Assembly (NCBI RefSeq): GCF_900230195.1
Contig: NZ_OCNE01000009.1
Coordinates: 1-64,000 of the forward strand
Direction: 5' to 3'
Origin: Streptomyces zhaozhouensis
Lineage (GTDB): Bacteria > Actinomycetota > Actinomycetes > Streptomycetales > Streptomycetaceae
Length of the DNA stretch: 64,000 nt
Under the pieces are notes generated by a model. That model was not told where the DNA came from, did not search any database, and saw only the letters and a program-made list of their open reading frames with translations. This document shows positions 1 through 8,941 of this stretch, piece by piece. A program made the translations under genes and the position numbers. Position 1 is the stretch's first letter. Each line of letters opens with the position of its first letter.

Positions 1-2
1 AC

Positions 3-65
3 CCCACCGCCGACCGCGTCCTGGACCGGATGCGCGGCTTCGACGGACAGGGCCGCACCTCATGA
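3..65 (+). CDS. 3' end of an ABC transporter ATP-binding protein (partial)
   Basis: Only the last 20 codons are inside the window; they read in frame to a TGA that overlaps the next ATG (ATGA). The visible tail (ADRVLDRMRGFDGQG) has no diagnostic motif. The assignment rests on position: MacB/LolE-type permeases such as the next gene are normally encoded directly after their ATPase and translationally coupled to it. The ATPase identity is therefore inferred. Confidence 0.6.
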   Translation, partial: PTADRVLDRMRGFDGQGRTS

Positions 66-2614
66 CCGTCCTCAAAACCTCACTCCGCAGCTTCTACGCC
101 CACAAGGGGCGCATGGCGCTGTCGGCGGTCGCGATCGTGCTGTCGGTCGCGTTCGTCTGCGGCACGCTCGTCTTCAGCGACACGATGAGCAGTACTTTCG
201 ACCGTTTCTTCGGCAGGACGAGTTCGGATGTGACCGTCGCGGCCGAGGAGGAGGAGCATCGGCAGCAGACCGGCGTTCCCCGGACGCTTTCCGAGGACGT
301 GGTGGAACGGGTGGCCGCCGTCGAGGGGGTCGCCGGGGCGCACCCCGCGGTGGAGTCGACCGATCTCACGGTGGTCGACGCGGCCAACGAGAACCTGGAC
401 TCGGACAGCGGGGCGCCCACGATCGGCGCCGACTGGGGCCCGGTCAACCAGCGGTTGATGGAGCTGGTCGAGGGCCGGGAACCGGCGGGCGCCGACGAGG
501 TGTTGGTGGACGCGGACACCGCCGAACGGCGGGACGTCGCGGTCGGCGACGCGTTGACCGCGGTCACGGCCGCCGGCAGCCACGCGGTGACGGTGGTCGG
601 GGTGGCCGAGTTCGAGGGGAGCAACCCGGGCGTCGCCTATCTGCTCTTCGAGCCGACGGCGGCGCGTGCCACGCTGCTCGGCGCACCGGACCTGGTCAGC
701 TCCGTGGCGGTGGACGCGGCGGACGGGGTCTCCGACGCCGAGCTGAAGTCCCGGATCGCGGAGGAGCTGGGCGGTGGCTTCGAGGTCAACACCCGGGAGG
801 AGAACCGGAAGGAGGCCATGGAGGAGGTCGGCTTCCTGGACGTGCTGCGGTACGCGATGCTCGGCTTCGCCGGGATCGCGGTGCTGGTCGGGATCTTCCT
901 GATCGTCAACACCTTCTCCATGCTGGTCGCCCAGCGCACCCGCGAGATCGGCCTGATGCGCGCCATCGGGACCAGCCGCCGCCAGATCAACCGCTCCGTC
1001 CTCGTCGAGGCGCTGCTGCTGGGCGTCGTGGGCTCGGCGCTGGGGGTGGCCGCCGGGATCGGGCTGGCCGCGCTGATGCTCCGCGGGATGAGCGCGATGG
1101 GGATGAACGTCGAGGGCACCTCGTTGACGGTCGCCGCGACGACCCCCGCGATCGGGATGGCGGTCGGTGTGGTCTCCACGGTGCTGGCGGCCTGGCTGCC
1201 GGCGCGCCGGGCGAGCCGGGTCTCCCCGATGGCGGCGCTGCGCGAGGCGGGCACGCCGGGTGACGCGCGGGCCGGCCGGGTGCGGGCGGCGTTCGGCCTG
1301 CTGCTGACGGGCGGCGGTGCCGCCGCGCTGGGGATGGCGGCCGCCGCGGACGAGGCGTCGGACGGTTCGGCCTTCCTGGCGCTGGGCCTGCTGGGGACGC
1401 TGGTGGGCGCGGTGGTGGCGGCGCCGGTGCTGGCGTCGTGGATCGTGCGGGTGTTGAACGCGCTGGTGCTGGGCGTCTTCGGCCCGGTGGGCCGGCTCGC
1501 CGGGCGGAACGCGCGGCGCAACCCCCGGCGCACGGGCGCGACGGCCAGCGCGTTGATGATCGGACTGGCGCTGGTGAGCGGGCTCGCGGTGGTGGGTTCC
1601 TCGGCGGTGGCCTCGGCCTCCGACCAGTTGGACCGCACGGTCGGCGCCGACTTCATCGTGGACAGCAGGGGCCAGTCGATCGTGGAGGAGGCCGCGGACG
1701 TCGTGCGGGAGACGCCGGGTCTGACGCATGTCACGGACTACACCGGCGTGTGGGCGACGTTGACCACGCCGGACGGCGCGGAACGGGACGAGGAGCTGGT
1801 GGCTGCCTCGCCGACCTACGCCGGTGACCTGGTCTCCGAGACGGTCGAGGGCGAACTGGCCGACGCCTTCGCGCCGGGCGCGATGTCGGTGCCGGAGACC
1901 TTCGCCGAGGAGCGCGGGCTGTCCCTGGGGGACACGGTGCGCGTCGACTTCACCGGCGGCGGTTCGACGGAGCTGACGGTGGCGGCCGTGACCTCGGAGG
2001 ACACGGTGATCGACCAGGGCGCCATGTATCTGGGCATCGACACGGCCCGTGAGCTGCTCGGCGCGGAGATGCCGAACAACATCGCGATGTTCGCCAAGGC
2101 CGAGGACGGCCAGGAGGAGGCGGCCTACGCCGCGCTCAAGGAGCGGATGGAGCGCTTCCCGCAGTACGACGTCGCCAACCAGGCCGACTACAAGCAGCAG
2201 TTGGAGGACGAGATCGGGGCGCTGCTGAACCTGGTCTACGCGCTGCTGGCGCTGGCGATCCTGGTGGCGGTCCTGGGGGTGGTCAACACGCTGGCCCTCT
2301 CCGTGATCGAACGGACCAGGGAGATCGGGCTGATGCGAGCCATCGGCCTCTCCCGGCGGCAACTGCGGAGGATGGTGCGGCTGGAGTCGGTGGTGATCGC
2401 GCTCTTCGGGGCGGTGCTGGGGCTGGGGCTCGGCATGGCGTGGGGGCTGACCTCGCAGCGGCTGCTGGAGCTGAGCGGGTTCCGGGTGCTGGAGATCCCG
2501 TGGTCGACGCTGGCCGTCGTCTTCGTCGGCTCGGCGGTGGTGGGCCTCGTCGCGGCCCTGATGCCCGCCTTCCGTGCCGGCCGGATGAACGTGCTGCGCG
2601 CCATCGCGGACTGA
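62..2614 (+). CDS. FtsX-like ABC transporter permease (MacB/LolE type)
   Basis: An 850-residue membrane protein with the duplicated layout of this family. It has an N-terminal membrane segment (about residues 18-40), a large extracytoplasmic MacB-like domain, and a first FtsX domain (about 262-390) with the cytoplasmic motif RTREIGLMRAIG. Middle membrane segments and a second extracytoplasmic domain follow, then a second FtsX domain (about 725-845) repeating the motif. Such proteins work with an ATPase to move lipids, lipoproteins or peptides out of the membrane rather than to import solutes. The start overlaps the stop of the upstream ATPase. Substrate is unknown. Confidence 0.9.
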   Translation: MTVLKTSLRSFYAHKGRMALSAVAIVLSVAFVCGTLVFSDTMSSTFDRFFGRTSSDVTVAAEEEEHRQQTGVPRTLSEDVVERVAAVEGVAGAHPAVESTDLTVVDAANENLDSDSGAPTIGADWGPVNQRLMELVEGREPAGADEVLVDADTAERRDVAVGDALTAVTAAGSHAVTVVGVAEFEGSNPGVAYLLFEPTAARATLLGAPDLVSSVAVDAADGVSDAELKSRIAEELGGGFEVNTREENRKEAMEEVGFLDVLRYAMLGFAGIAVLVGIFLIVNTFSMLVAQRTREIGLMRAIGTSRRQINRSVLVEALLLGVVGSALGVAAGIGLAALMLRGMSAMGMNVEGTSLTVAATTPAIGMAVGVVSTVLAAWLPARRASRVSPMAALREAGTPGDARAGRVRAAFGLLLTGGGAAALGMAAAADEASDGSAFLALGLLGTLVGAVVAAPVLASWIVRVLNALVLGVFGPVGRLAGRNARRNPRRTGATASALMIGLALVSGLAVVGSSAVASASDQLDRTVGADFIVDSRGQSIVEEAADVVRETPGLTHVTDYTGVWATLTTPDGAERDEELVAASPTYAGDLVSETVEGELADAFAPGAMSVPETFAEERGLSLGDTVRVDFTGGGSTELTVAAVTSEDTVIDQGAMYLGIDTARELLGAEMPNNIAMFAKAEDGQEEAAYAALKERMERFPQYDVANQADYKQQLEDEIGALLNLVYALLALAILVAVLGVVNTLALSVIERTREIGLMRAIGLSRRQLRRMVRLESVVIALFGAVLGLGLGMAWGLTSQRLLELSGFRVLEIPWSTLAVVFVGSAVVGLVAALMPAFRAGRMNVLRAIAD

Positions 2615-2632
2615 CTCCGTCGGTTTCGGGGA

Positions 2633-2732
2633 GCGACGACCCACCTGACCGGTACCGCTCCGTTGTCGTCCGCACCCCGGTGGGGGCGGGGGAAAGACGA
2701 CAACGGGCCTGGCCGGCCGGGTGGGTCGTCGC
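2633..2732. repeat. Nested inverted repeat in a convergent gap
   Basis: The 317-base gap 2615-2931 between the convergent permease and proC holds no gene. Inside it, 13-base arms GCGACGACCCACC (2633-2645) and their exact complement (2720-2732) enclose a second exact pair, CGTTGTCGTC (2661-2670) and GACGACAACG (2696-2705). A further copy of the GGTGGGTTGTCGCC motif lies at about 2903-2916. The same GACGAC(A/C)ACCCACC word recurs in the gaps near 8.7 and 54.0 kb. A terminator or structural role is inferred. Confidence 0.6.
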
Positions 2733-2931
2733 CTGCGTCCCGGTGCGCGGTCACTCGCGCAGATCCCCACGCCCCCGGCCGTGGCGAGCGCGGTCGATCA
2801 GACGCGGGTCCACATTGGGCCACTGACAGCCGCCCTGCGGACACGCGAAACCACACGGCACATCCATGGCGAGGGAACGACGACAACGCAGCAGCACCGA
2901 CCAGGTGGGTTGTCGCCCTCCCGCTCAGGCG

Positions 2932-3738
2932 TCAAGCGTCAGCGCCCAGCTCCCGGCTGCGGTCCCGCGCCGCCTCCAGGGCGGCGATCAGCGCGGCGCG
3001 CACCCCGTGGTTCTCCAGCTCGCGGATCGCGTTGATCGTCGTGCCGCCGGGCGAGGTCACCGCCTCGCGGAGGGCGACGGGGTGCTCGCCGGTGTCCCTG
3101 AGCATCGCGGCGGCGCCCACCGCCGACTGGACGATCAGCTCGTGGGCCTTGTCCCTGGGCAGGCCGAGCAGGATGCCGGCGTCGATCATGGCCTCGACCA
3201 GGAAGTAGAAGTAGGCGGGCCCGGAGCCGGAGAGCGCGGTGGCCGCGTCCTGCTGGGACTCGGGGAGCCGCAGGGTGCGCCCGACGCCGGCGAAGATCGC
3301 GTCGGCGGCGTCCAGGTGGCGCTCCGAGGCGTGGGAGCCGCCGGAGATCACCGACATGCCCTGGTCGACGAGGGCGGGGGTGTTGGGCATCACCCGCACC
3401 ACCGGGGTGCCGGGGGTCAGCCGGGACTCCACGAACGCGGTGGTGATGCCGGCGGCGGCGCTGATCACCAGCCGGTCGGCGGCGACGTGCGGGGCCAGTT
3501 CGTCCAGCAGCGCCGGCAGGTCCTGCGGCTTGACCGCGAGGATCAGCGTGTCGGCGAGCTTCGCCGCCTCCGCGTTCGGCACCGCCCGCACGCCGTGCCG
3601 GGTCCGCAGCTCCACCGCGCGGTCCTCGCGGCGGGCGGTGACCAGCACGTCGTCGGGGGCCCTGCCGGCGCCCAACAGGCCCACCAACAGGGCCTCGCCG
3701 ATCTTTCCCGTGCCGATGACGGCGATCTTCCCTGACAT
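2932..3738 (-). CDS. proC: Pyrroline-5-carboxylate reductase
   Basis: Catalyses the last step of proline synthesis, NAD(P)H reduction of 1-pyrroline-5-carboxylate, in the cytoplasm. The 268-residue product starts MSGKIAVIGTGKIGEALL, a Rossmann nucleotide-binding site. It carries the ProC signature region around ALSGSGPAYFYFLVEAM and a C-terminal VTSPGGTT motif, all normal for the family. A longer reading frame begins 66 bases upstream, but the conserved N-terminus fits the ATG at 3738. It is transcribed toward the ABC permease gene. Confidence 0.95.
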   Translation of the reverse strand: MSGKIAVIGTGKIGEALLVGLLGAGRAPDDVLVTARREDRAVELRTRHGVRAVPNAEAAKLADTLILAVKPQDLPALLDELAPHVAADRLVISAAAGITTAFVESRLTPGTPVVRVMPNTPALVDQGMSVISGGSHASERHLDAADAIFAGVGRTLRLPESQQDAATALSGSGPAYFYFLVEAMIDAGILLGLPRDKAHELIVQSAVGAAAMLRDTGEHPVALREAVTSPGGTTINAIRELENHGVRAALIAALEAARDRSRELGADA

Positions 3739-3887
3739 TCCGTGCTCACCCGCTCCGCATCCACGTCCGCACGCGACGGCCGTCCGTCCCGACACCGCCG
3801 TCATCCTCGCACCGGGCGGGCGCCGGGCGTCGAATCGTCCGAGTGTCGGTCAGGAGCCGGCCGCGAATGCGTGACGATCGCGCGTTC

Positions 3888-4664
3888 TCAGTCGGTGGTG
3901 AGCTCGTTCGGTCGCGGAAGATACGTCAGCCGCACGACATAGGACTCCTCCACCAGGCCGTCGGGGAAGAGCGCGCCGACGATCGCCTCCTCCTCGGCGA
4001 GCACCGGGCGGGTCTCCACCTGGTCCAGCACGGCGAACTGGGAGTGCGTGGCCAGATTGGCCAGATGGGTGGCGATCGGCACGGTGCGGCTCCAGGCGAC
4101 CTCGCGGTAGACGGGGCGGAGCGCGGGTTCGAGCGCGGCGAGGTGGCGGCCCACGATGCGGGTCACGTCGTGCGCGCCGTGCTGCGGCAGGCGTCTGCGC
4201 AACCGTTCGACCTGCTCGTCGATCCAGCCGACGGAACGGTCGTTGGTGTTCCACCAGAGCGCCAGGCCGCCCTCGGGGCGCAGCACCCGCAGCGCCTCGG
4301 GCAACGCGACCTCGGGCCTCGTCCAGTGCCACGCCTGGGCGTAGGTGACCAGGTCGACGCTGCCGTCGGCGAACGGGAGCGCGTCCCCGACCGCCCGCAC
4401 CAGGGGCACGCCGGGGGAGGCGGTGGCGAGTTGGGCGGCCATGCCGTCGCCCGGCTCGACCGCGGTGACCCGGACGCCCCGCTCGCCGAGGCCGCGGGTG
4501 GCCTTGCCGGTGCCGGCGCCCACGTCCAGCGCGTGGGCGTCGGCCAACGGACGGCCGAAGCACTCCTCCAGCGCGTCGTAGAGGGCGGGCGGATAGTCGG
4601 GGCGGGCGGAGGCGTACTCGGCGGCGACGGCGTTGAACGAGGTGGCGAAGTCAGAGGTCCGCAT
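3888..4664 (-). CDS. Class I SAM-dependent methyltransferase
   Basis: 258 residues with SAM-binding motif I LDVGAGTGK at residues 46-54, an acidic motif II region (VTAVEPG) and the methyltransferase-11 layout. The substrate cannot be read from sequence; the family includes small-molecule and lipid methyltransferases. The start chosen (MRTSDFATSF) lies four bases after the stop of the small gene at 4669-4821, and a GGGGAAGG stretch ahead of it could serve as ribosome binding site. The two genes are probably one transcript. Confidence 0.85.
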   Translation of the reverse strand: MRTSDFATSFNAVAAEYASARPDYPPALYDALEECFGRPLADAHALDVGAGTGKATRGLGERGVRVTAVEPGDGMAAQLATASPGVPLVRAVGDALPFADGSVDLVTYAQAWHWTRPEVALPEALRVLRPEGGLALWWNTNDRSVGWIDEQVERLRRRLPQHGAHDVTRIVGRHLAALEPALRPVYREVAWSRTVPIATHLANLATHSQFAVLDQVETRPVLAEEEAIVGALFPDGLVEESYVVRLTYLPRPNELTTD

Positions 4665-4668
4665 GGCC

Positions 4669-4821
4669 TCAGCCTTCCCCAACGTCCCCCTCCGCACCGG
4701 GGTTCTTCGGGGTCGGGCGGTCCTCGGGACGGTGGTGCTCCCGGGGGAAGCCGCGGTTGTCGTACTCGCCGTTGGGCTGGGCCGGCCGCACGATGCGGAC
4801 CAGGCGGTGCAGGGCGCGCAT
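4669..4821 (-). CDS. Small hypothetical protein, 50 residues
   Basis: This short gene has a strong ribosome binding site (GGAGGAG, six bases before the ATG) and ends four bases before the methyltransferase start, so the two look co-transcribed. The product begins MRALHRLVRIVRPAQPNGEY and continues with a charged, proline-rich, probably disordered C-terminal half. It has no membrane segment and no cysteine. I do not recognise a family. The spacing and the ribosome binding site support a real gene; the function is unknown. Confidence 0.6.
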   Translation of the reverse strand: MRALHRLVRIVRPAQPNGEYDNRGFPREHHRPEDRPTPKNPGAEGDVGEG

Positions 4822-4981
4822 GGGAACTCCTCCACGGAGGTGGATCACGGAAACGGTCGGTAACCGCCGGAAACAGTCTGGAACGGTCGGGAGGGCGGGT
4901 GGAAAGGCAAGCGTGAAGACAAGCGGAAGGACGGGCGGCGGGGCGGCGAAGTGCGGCGGGGACCCGTCCGGTCGGTTCGGC

Positions 4982-5272
4982 TCAGTCGACCTCGCGCATC
5001 ATCCGCTCGACGGAGCCGACGGAGGTGCGGACCTGCGCGAGTTCGTCGCTGTAGCGGCGGAGGATCTCCGTGTTGTCCTCCAGGAGTTCGGCGTACTTGG
5101 CCGCGAGCCTGCGGTACTCCTCCTCGCGGCCGGCCAGCATCCTGGCCCGCCAGGTGGCGGCGATCTGCCAGACCACGACGATCATCAGGACGAAGACGCC
5201 TCCGGTGCCCAGGGCCGCCGCCCAGACGGCGGCGGGTTCGCTGGCCGCCTGGGAGGCCAGGGTGTCGTTCAC
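4982..5272 (-). CDS. Small membrane protein with coiled-coil tail
   Basis: A 96-residue protein with one membrane segment (about 15-39, GGVFVLMIVVVWQIAATW) followed by a charged helical stretch (about 45-95) rich in Glu, Arg and Leu, likely a cytoplasmic coiled coil. Its ATG overlaps the stop of the ArsR-family gene (ATGA), so the two are translationally coupled and it may be part of that regulator's response. Function unknown. Confidence 0.8.
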   Translation of the reverse strand: MNDTLASQAASEPAAVWAAALGTGGVFVLMIVVVWQIAATWRARMLAGREEEYRRLAAKYAELLEDNTEILRRYSDELAQVRTSVGSVERMMREVD

Positions 5273-5616
5273 CGCGTTTCCTCTCTCTGCCCGGTCCGGC
5301 TGAGTGTCTCGGTGGCCAGGGCGATGCTGTCGGGGGTGAGCTGGTACACGAACGGGGTGACTTCGTAGAAGCGCATGGCCTTGCCGTCGTCCGAGAGCTC
5401 CAGCGTGCTGGTGACCAGCCCGGCGGCCTCCAGACGTTGGAGGTGCATGTGCAGCAGCGGCCGGCTGATCCCGGTCTCCCTGGCCAGCCTGCTCACGTAG
5501 TTCCGCTCGTGGGTGAGCGCGGCGACGATCCGCAGCCGGTGCGGGTTGTTGAGCGCGCCCAGCACCTTCAGCAGGTGGTCGCCGTCGGACACGGCGTCCG
5601 CGTCGTCCCGGGACAC
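5269..5616 (-). CDS. ArsR-type winged-helix transcriptional regulator
   Basis: 115 residues from the GTG at 5616, which has a good ribosome binding site (GGAGAGGAG, seven bases upstream); a longer frame to 5730 lacks one. The core LLKVLGALNNPHRLRIVAAL and the recognition-helix region ISRPLLHMHLQRLEAAGLV give a winged helix-turn-helix of the ArsR/HTH-20 type. No metal-binding cysteine pair is present, so metal sensing is unlikely. It probably regulates the coupled membrane-protein gene. Confidence 0.85.
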   Translation of the reverse strand: MSRDDADAVSDGDHLLKVLGALNNPHRLRIVAALTHERNYVSRLARETGISRPLLHMHLQRLEAAGLVTSTLELSDDGKAMRFYEVTPFVYQLTPDSIALATETLSRTGQREETR

Positions 5617-5732
5617 GCGTCTCCTCTCCGGACCCGACCGCCGCCGGACCGCCCCGGGGCGCCCGACGCCCCGCGCGGCCGACGTGGCCGTGCCGTTCTC
5701 ATGCGACCAGCGTCCAGCGGCGCGCGGCACGC

Positions 5733-5748
5733 GTCAAGAAAAGCTGAC
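5733..5748 (-). promoter_or_regulatory. Candidate promoter/operator upstream of the ArsR-type gene
   Basis: The stretch GTCAAGAAAAGCTGAC has inverted ends (GTCA/TGAC), and on the minus strand contains a TTGACG -35-like hexamer. It lies about 117 bases before the regulator's start and could be an autoregulatory site. No clear -10 box is seen, so this is tentative. Confidence 0.3.
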
Positions 5749-5822
5749 ACATGCCAGGGGCCGCTGAGGGTTCCCCCTGAAGCACCCCTGAGACAACGGC
5801 TCGGGGTTCTCCGGGGGCCGCG

Positions 5823-6350
5823 TCAACGCCGCTTGCGGCGCGCGGGGTTGCGGGAGCGCTTGGCCACCAGCCGGCGGTAGCGCTCCAGCGCCTCCTCGTG
5901 GGTGGCGCGCGCCAGCCGCTCCCCCGGCGCCTCGACCGCGCTGCGCAGGGTGTAGGCGAGCAGCACCCCGACGAAGCCGACCACGTTGATGGAGCGGAAC
6001 GCCGCCTCGTCCACTCCCGTCTCCGGCGCCGGCCTGGTGTATCGCAGCCACTGGCGGGTGAAGGCCAGCGCCGTGCAGATGGCGAACGCGAGCGCGACCA
6101 GGGCGCCCAGCCACCCCGGCGTCTCGGCCCCGCTCATCCCGCCGTAGCCCAGGGTCAGCAGCAGCGCGCCGGCCGCGGTCGCCACCAGGGCGCCGGTGAA
6201 GAGGACGACGCGGCGCAGCCGGTAGCCGCCGGAGCGGTCCACCCAGCTGGTGCCGTAGAACCGGATCGACTCCGGGCGCGGCTCGCTCGGGGGCTGGGCC
6301 GCGCTCTCCGACGCGGGCGAGGGGGCGGTGGGCCGCACAGACTTGGACAT
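5823..6350 (-). CDS. Conserved integral membrane protein of unknown function
   Basis: 175 residues. A proline/serine-rich N-terminus (1-45) precedes three likely membrane segments (about 47-68, 78-97 and 122-140), followed by a basic C-terminal tail ending RRKRR. It is divergent from the kinase gene at 6480, with a 129-base shared upstream region. No enzymatic motif is seen. Confidence 0.8.
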   Translation of the reverse strand: MSKSVRPTAPSPASESAAQPPSEPRPESIRFYGTSWVDRSGGYRLRRVVLFTGALVATAAGALLLTLGYGGMSGAETPGWLGALVALAFAICTALAFTRQWLRYTRPAPETGVDEAAFRSINVVGFVGVLLAYTLRSAVEAPGERLARATHEEALERYRRLVAKRSRNPARRKRR

Positions 6351-6479
6351 GTGGTCGATTATCTCCGTGGCGACCGCGCCGGGTCACGCCCCCCACGGAA
6401 GTACGCTGTCCCACGGCGCACCGCGAGGGACCGACACGCCCCGGGTGCGACCGGTACCGAGCCACTCCGGGGGAGTCGC

Positions 6480-8666
6480 ATGGCTGACGGCCGCGAGACC
6501 AGACCAGAACGGATCGGTGACTACGTCATCGAACGCCGGCTGGGCAGCGGCGGCATGGGCGTCGTCCACCTGGGCCGCACGGTCGCCGGCCGGCAGGTCG
6601 CGATCAAGGTGATCCGGCGCGAGTACGCGGAGAACGCGGGCTTTCGCGCCAGGTTCCGCCGCGAGGTGGCCGCCGCGCGGCGGGTCAGCGGCGCGTTCAC
6701 CGCGCCGGTGGTGGACGCGGACCCGGAAGGCGACCCGCCCTGGCTGGCCACGCTCTACGTTCCCGGCGGCTCGTTGACGGAACGGATAGACCGCGAGGGC
6801 CCGTTGGCGGCGCGGGAGGCGGCGCGGGTCGGCGCGGAGCTGGCCGAGGCGCTGCTCGACATCCACCGCTGCGGGCTGGTCCACCGGGACCTGAAGCCGG
6901 GCAACGTGCTGCTCGCCGACGACGGGGTGCGGGTCATCGACTTCGGCATCTCGCGCGCGTTGGACGACGGACACCGGCTGACGGAGGACGGCGCGGTGCT
7001 CGGCTCGCCGCCGTTCATGGCGCCCGAGCAACTGAGCGGCGGCGGCGAGGTGACGGCGGCGGCCGACGTGTTCGCGCTGGGCGCCGTCGTCGCCTACGCG
7101 GTGACCGGGCACAGCCCGTTCGACACGGACGGCACGGCCGGCGGCGACCCGCTCGCGGTGGCCTACCGGGTGGTGCACGAGGAGCCCGACCTGAGCGACG
7201 TGCCTCAGTCGCTGCGGGATCTGGTCGGGTTGTGCCTGGTCAAGGACCCCGAACAGCGGCCGGGCGTCGCGGCGGTGCTGCGGATGGCGGCCTGGGCCGA
7301 CACCCGCGCGCAGGCCGCCGGCGTGCGCGAGTCGCCGGTGTGGCGCGGCACGGGTCCGGCGGAGCCGGGCACCGGCGCGGGCGGAGCGGGCGCGGGCGAG
7401 CGGCGCGGCACGCGCCCCGGCGTGAACGCCGGCGTGCGCGACGGGGAGGGGCGCGGGGGGCGCTGGCGGCGCTGGGCGGCGGCCGCGGTGGCGCTGGTGG
7501 CGGCGGGCGCGGTGGCCACCGCGCTGTGGCAGTACCGGCCCTCCGACGACGGCGAATCGGAGGGCGGGGGCACCGGCGCGGCGCCGGAGGACCCGTCGAC
7601 GCTCGAAGGCCCGGCGCCGGCCGACCCCTGGGAGGTCGACCTGCGGGACTGGGGCGTGCGCGACGCGCCCACCGAGGGCTTCGGCTGCGAACCGGCCACC
7701 GACGGCGGCGTGCTGTGCTCGGCCGCCGGCCAGTTCACCCTGCTGCTCGACGCGGACGGCGGGGAACGCTGGCGGTTCAACGGCCCGCGCGCCGGCGGTC
7801 CCTGGCCGAACGCGACGGTCGTCGGCGACAGCGTCATCGCCCCGTCGGACGGGGGCCTCGCGGCGCTCGACCCGGCCAGCGGCGAGGTGCGTTGGCAGAT
7901 CGACGCCCCCGAGCTGGGCGACACGCTGGCCGTCGGCGACGAGGCGGTGGCGTTCCGCAACGGCGACAGCACGGTGCGCTTCTACTCCGCCGACGGGCCG
8001 GACCCGTTGGGGAGCTGGGAGGCGCCCGGCCGCTACCTCACCGACCTGCTCGGGCACGGAACCCGTTTCCTGGCCGCCAGCAGGGAGGACGAGAGCGGGC
8101 AGTTGCCGCGGCTCCAACTGCTCTCGGACAGCGGCCAGTCCCTGTGGCCGACCCCGCTGGCGCCGCCGGACGAGGTGCCGGGGCTGCTGCACGGGGTCGG
8201 GATGGACGAGGAGGCCGCGTACTTCGAGGAGTGGGACGTGGACCTGCCGGTGACCAACGCGGTCTGGCGGCTCGACCTCGCCACCCGCGAGTGGACCAGG
8301 ACGGAGCTGCCGGAACCGACCGAGCCGCGCACGGTGTTGGCGGAGGGCACGCTCTACGCCTCCAGCCTCGGCGGTCAGCTCGCCGCCGTCGACCCGGCGG
8401 CCGGCGAGGTGCGCTGGCACCGGTCGACCGGCGCGCGGATCGCGTCCCCGCCGACGCTGGCCGACGGGGTGCTCCATCTCTCCGACGGCGACGGCGCGTT
8501 GCACCGGTTCTCGGCGGAGGACGGCGAACCGCTGGGCGCGGGCGAGCCGCACCCCGGAACGCCGGGCCCCGGCAGCGACGCGTCCCCACCGTCACCGGCG
8601 GTCGGCGACGAGGCGGTGTTCGTCCCGACGCTCGGCAACACGCTGTATGCGGTGCCCCGCCGGTAG
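6480..8666 (+). CDS. Membrane Ser/Thr protein kinase with PQQ-type beta-propeller sensor
   Basis: 728 residues. The N-terminal Hanks-type kinase has the glycine loop GSGGMGVV (22-29), catalytic Lys43, HRDLKPGN (135-142) and DFG (154-156), all intact. A Gly/Arg-rich linker leads to one membrane segment at about 333-355. The outer part (about 385-728) has repeated blocks such as LDPASGEVRWQ and VDPAAGEVRWH, typical of PQQ-like beta-propeller repeats. The expected role is sensing an extracellular signal and phosphorylating cytoplasmic targets. The start is set by GGGGGAG before the ATG at 6480. Confidence 0.92.
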   Translation: MADGRETRPERIGDYVIERRLGSGGMGVVHLGRTVAGRQVAIKVIRREYAENAGFRARFRREVAAARRVSGAFTAPVVDADPEGDPPWLATLYVPGGSLTERIDREGPLAAREAARVGAELAEALLDIHRCGLVHRDLKPGNVLLADDGVRVIDFGISRALDDGHRLTEDGAVLGSPPFMAPEQLSGGGEVTAAADVFALGAVVAYAVTGHSPFDTDGTAGGDPLAVAYRVVHEEPDLSDVPQSLRDLVGLCLVKDPEQRPGVAAVLRMAAWADTRAQAAGVRESPVWRGTGPAEPGTGAGGAGAGERRGTRPGVNAGVRDGEGRGGRWRRWAAAAVALVAAGAVATALWQYRPSDDGESEGGGTGAAPEDPSTLEGPAPADPWEVDLRDWGVRDAPTEGFGCEPATDGGVLCSAAGQFTLLLDADGGERWRFNGPRAGGPWPNATVVGDSVIAPSDGGLAALDPASGEVRWQIDAPELGDTLAVGDEAVAFRNGDSTVRFYSADGPDPLGSWEAPGRYLTDLLGHGTRFLAASREDESGQLPRLQLLSDSGQSLWPTPLAPPDEVPGLLHGVGMDEEAAYFEEWDVDLPVTNAVWRLDLATREWTRTELPEPTEPRTVLAEGTLYASSLGGQLAAVDPAAGEVRWHRSTGARIASPPTLADGVLHLSDGDGALHRFSAEDGEPLGAGEPHPGTPGPGSDASPPSPAVGDEAVFVPTLGNTLYAVPRR

Positions 8667-8941
8667 GGGTTGGCGGGGCGAGCACGACAACCCACCCGGC
8701 CGTGAAGCTCCCGGCGCGCAAGGGGCGCGGGGAACGGCGCGAGCAACCCACCACGGTTGGCAGACGACAACCCACCCGGGCCGGCAAGGCCAGTAGTCGA
8801 CTGCGCCCCGCCACCCAGCAAGCGCGCAGTTCCCCGCGCCCCCAAACCGCCCACCGGCCGAAAAGGGGCGCGGGGAACGGCGCGAGCAACCGCCCACCGG
8901 CGCGCAAGGGGCGCGGACGAACAGCCGCGCGGAGTCGGCGG
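8667..8941. repeat. Repeat-rich convergent gap after the kinase gene
   Basis: No gene is seen in these 275 bases. They contain the dispersed unit AAGGGGCGCGGGGAACGGCG at 8720 and again at 8863, a truncated copy near 8905, an inverted copy at 8824-8842, and the companion word GACGACAACCCACC near 8684 and 8765. The same composite unit recurs at 53.97-54.18 and 55.77-55.85 kb. Confidence 0.75.
8824..8883. terminator. Hairpin of the dispersed repeat, probable two-way terminator
   Basis: The arms 8824-8842 and 8865-8883 (GCGCAGTTCCCCGCGCCCC against GGGGCGCGGGGAACGGCGC) pair over 19 bases with one mismatch and a 22-base loop. It sits between the convergent kinase and ilvD genes. Nearly the same hairpin occurs in two other convergent gaps of this window. 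Confidence 0.6.

Noticed and set aside
80..2770. Long minus-strand open frame of 896 codons opposite the ABC permease
   Set aside because: It is the antisense shadow of a GC-rich gene: Arg/Pro/His-rich translation with no domain, while the plus-strand frame has clear FtsX motifs.
4811..4838. Short inverted CTCC/GGAG pairs ahead of the 50-residue gene as a possible riboswitch
   Set aside because: The pairing mainly reflects the ribosome binding site and its chance complement; no known riboswitch core is visible.
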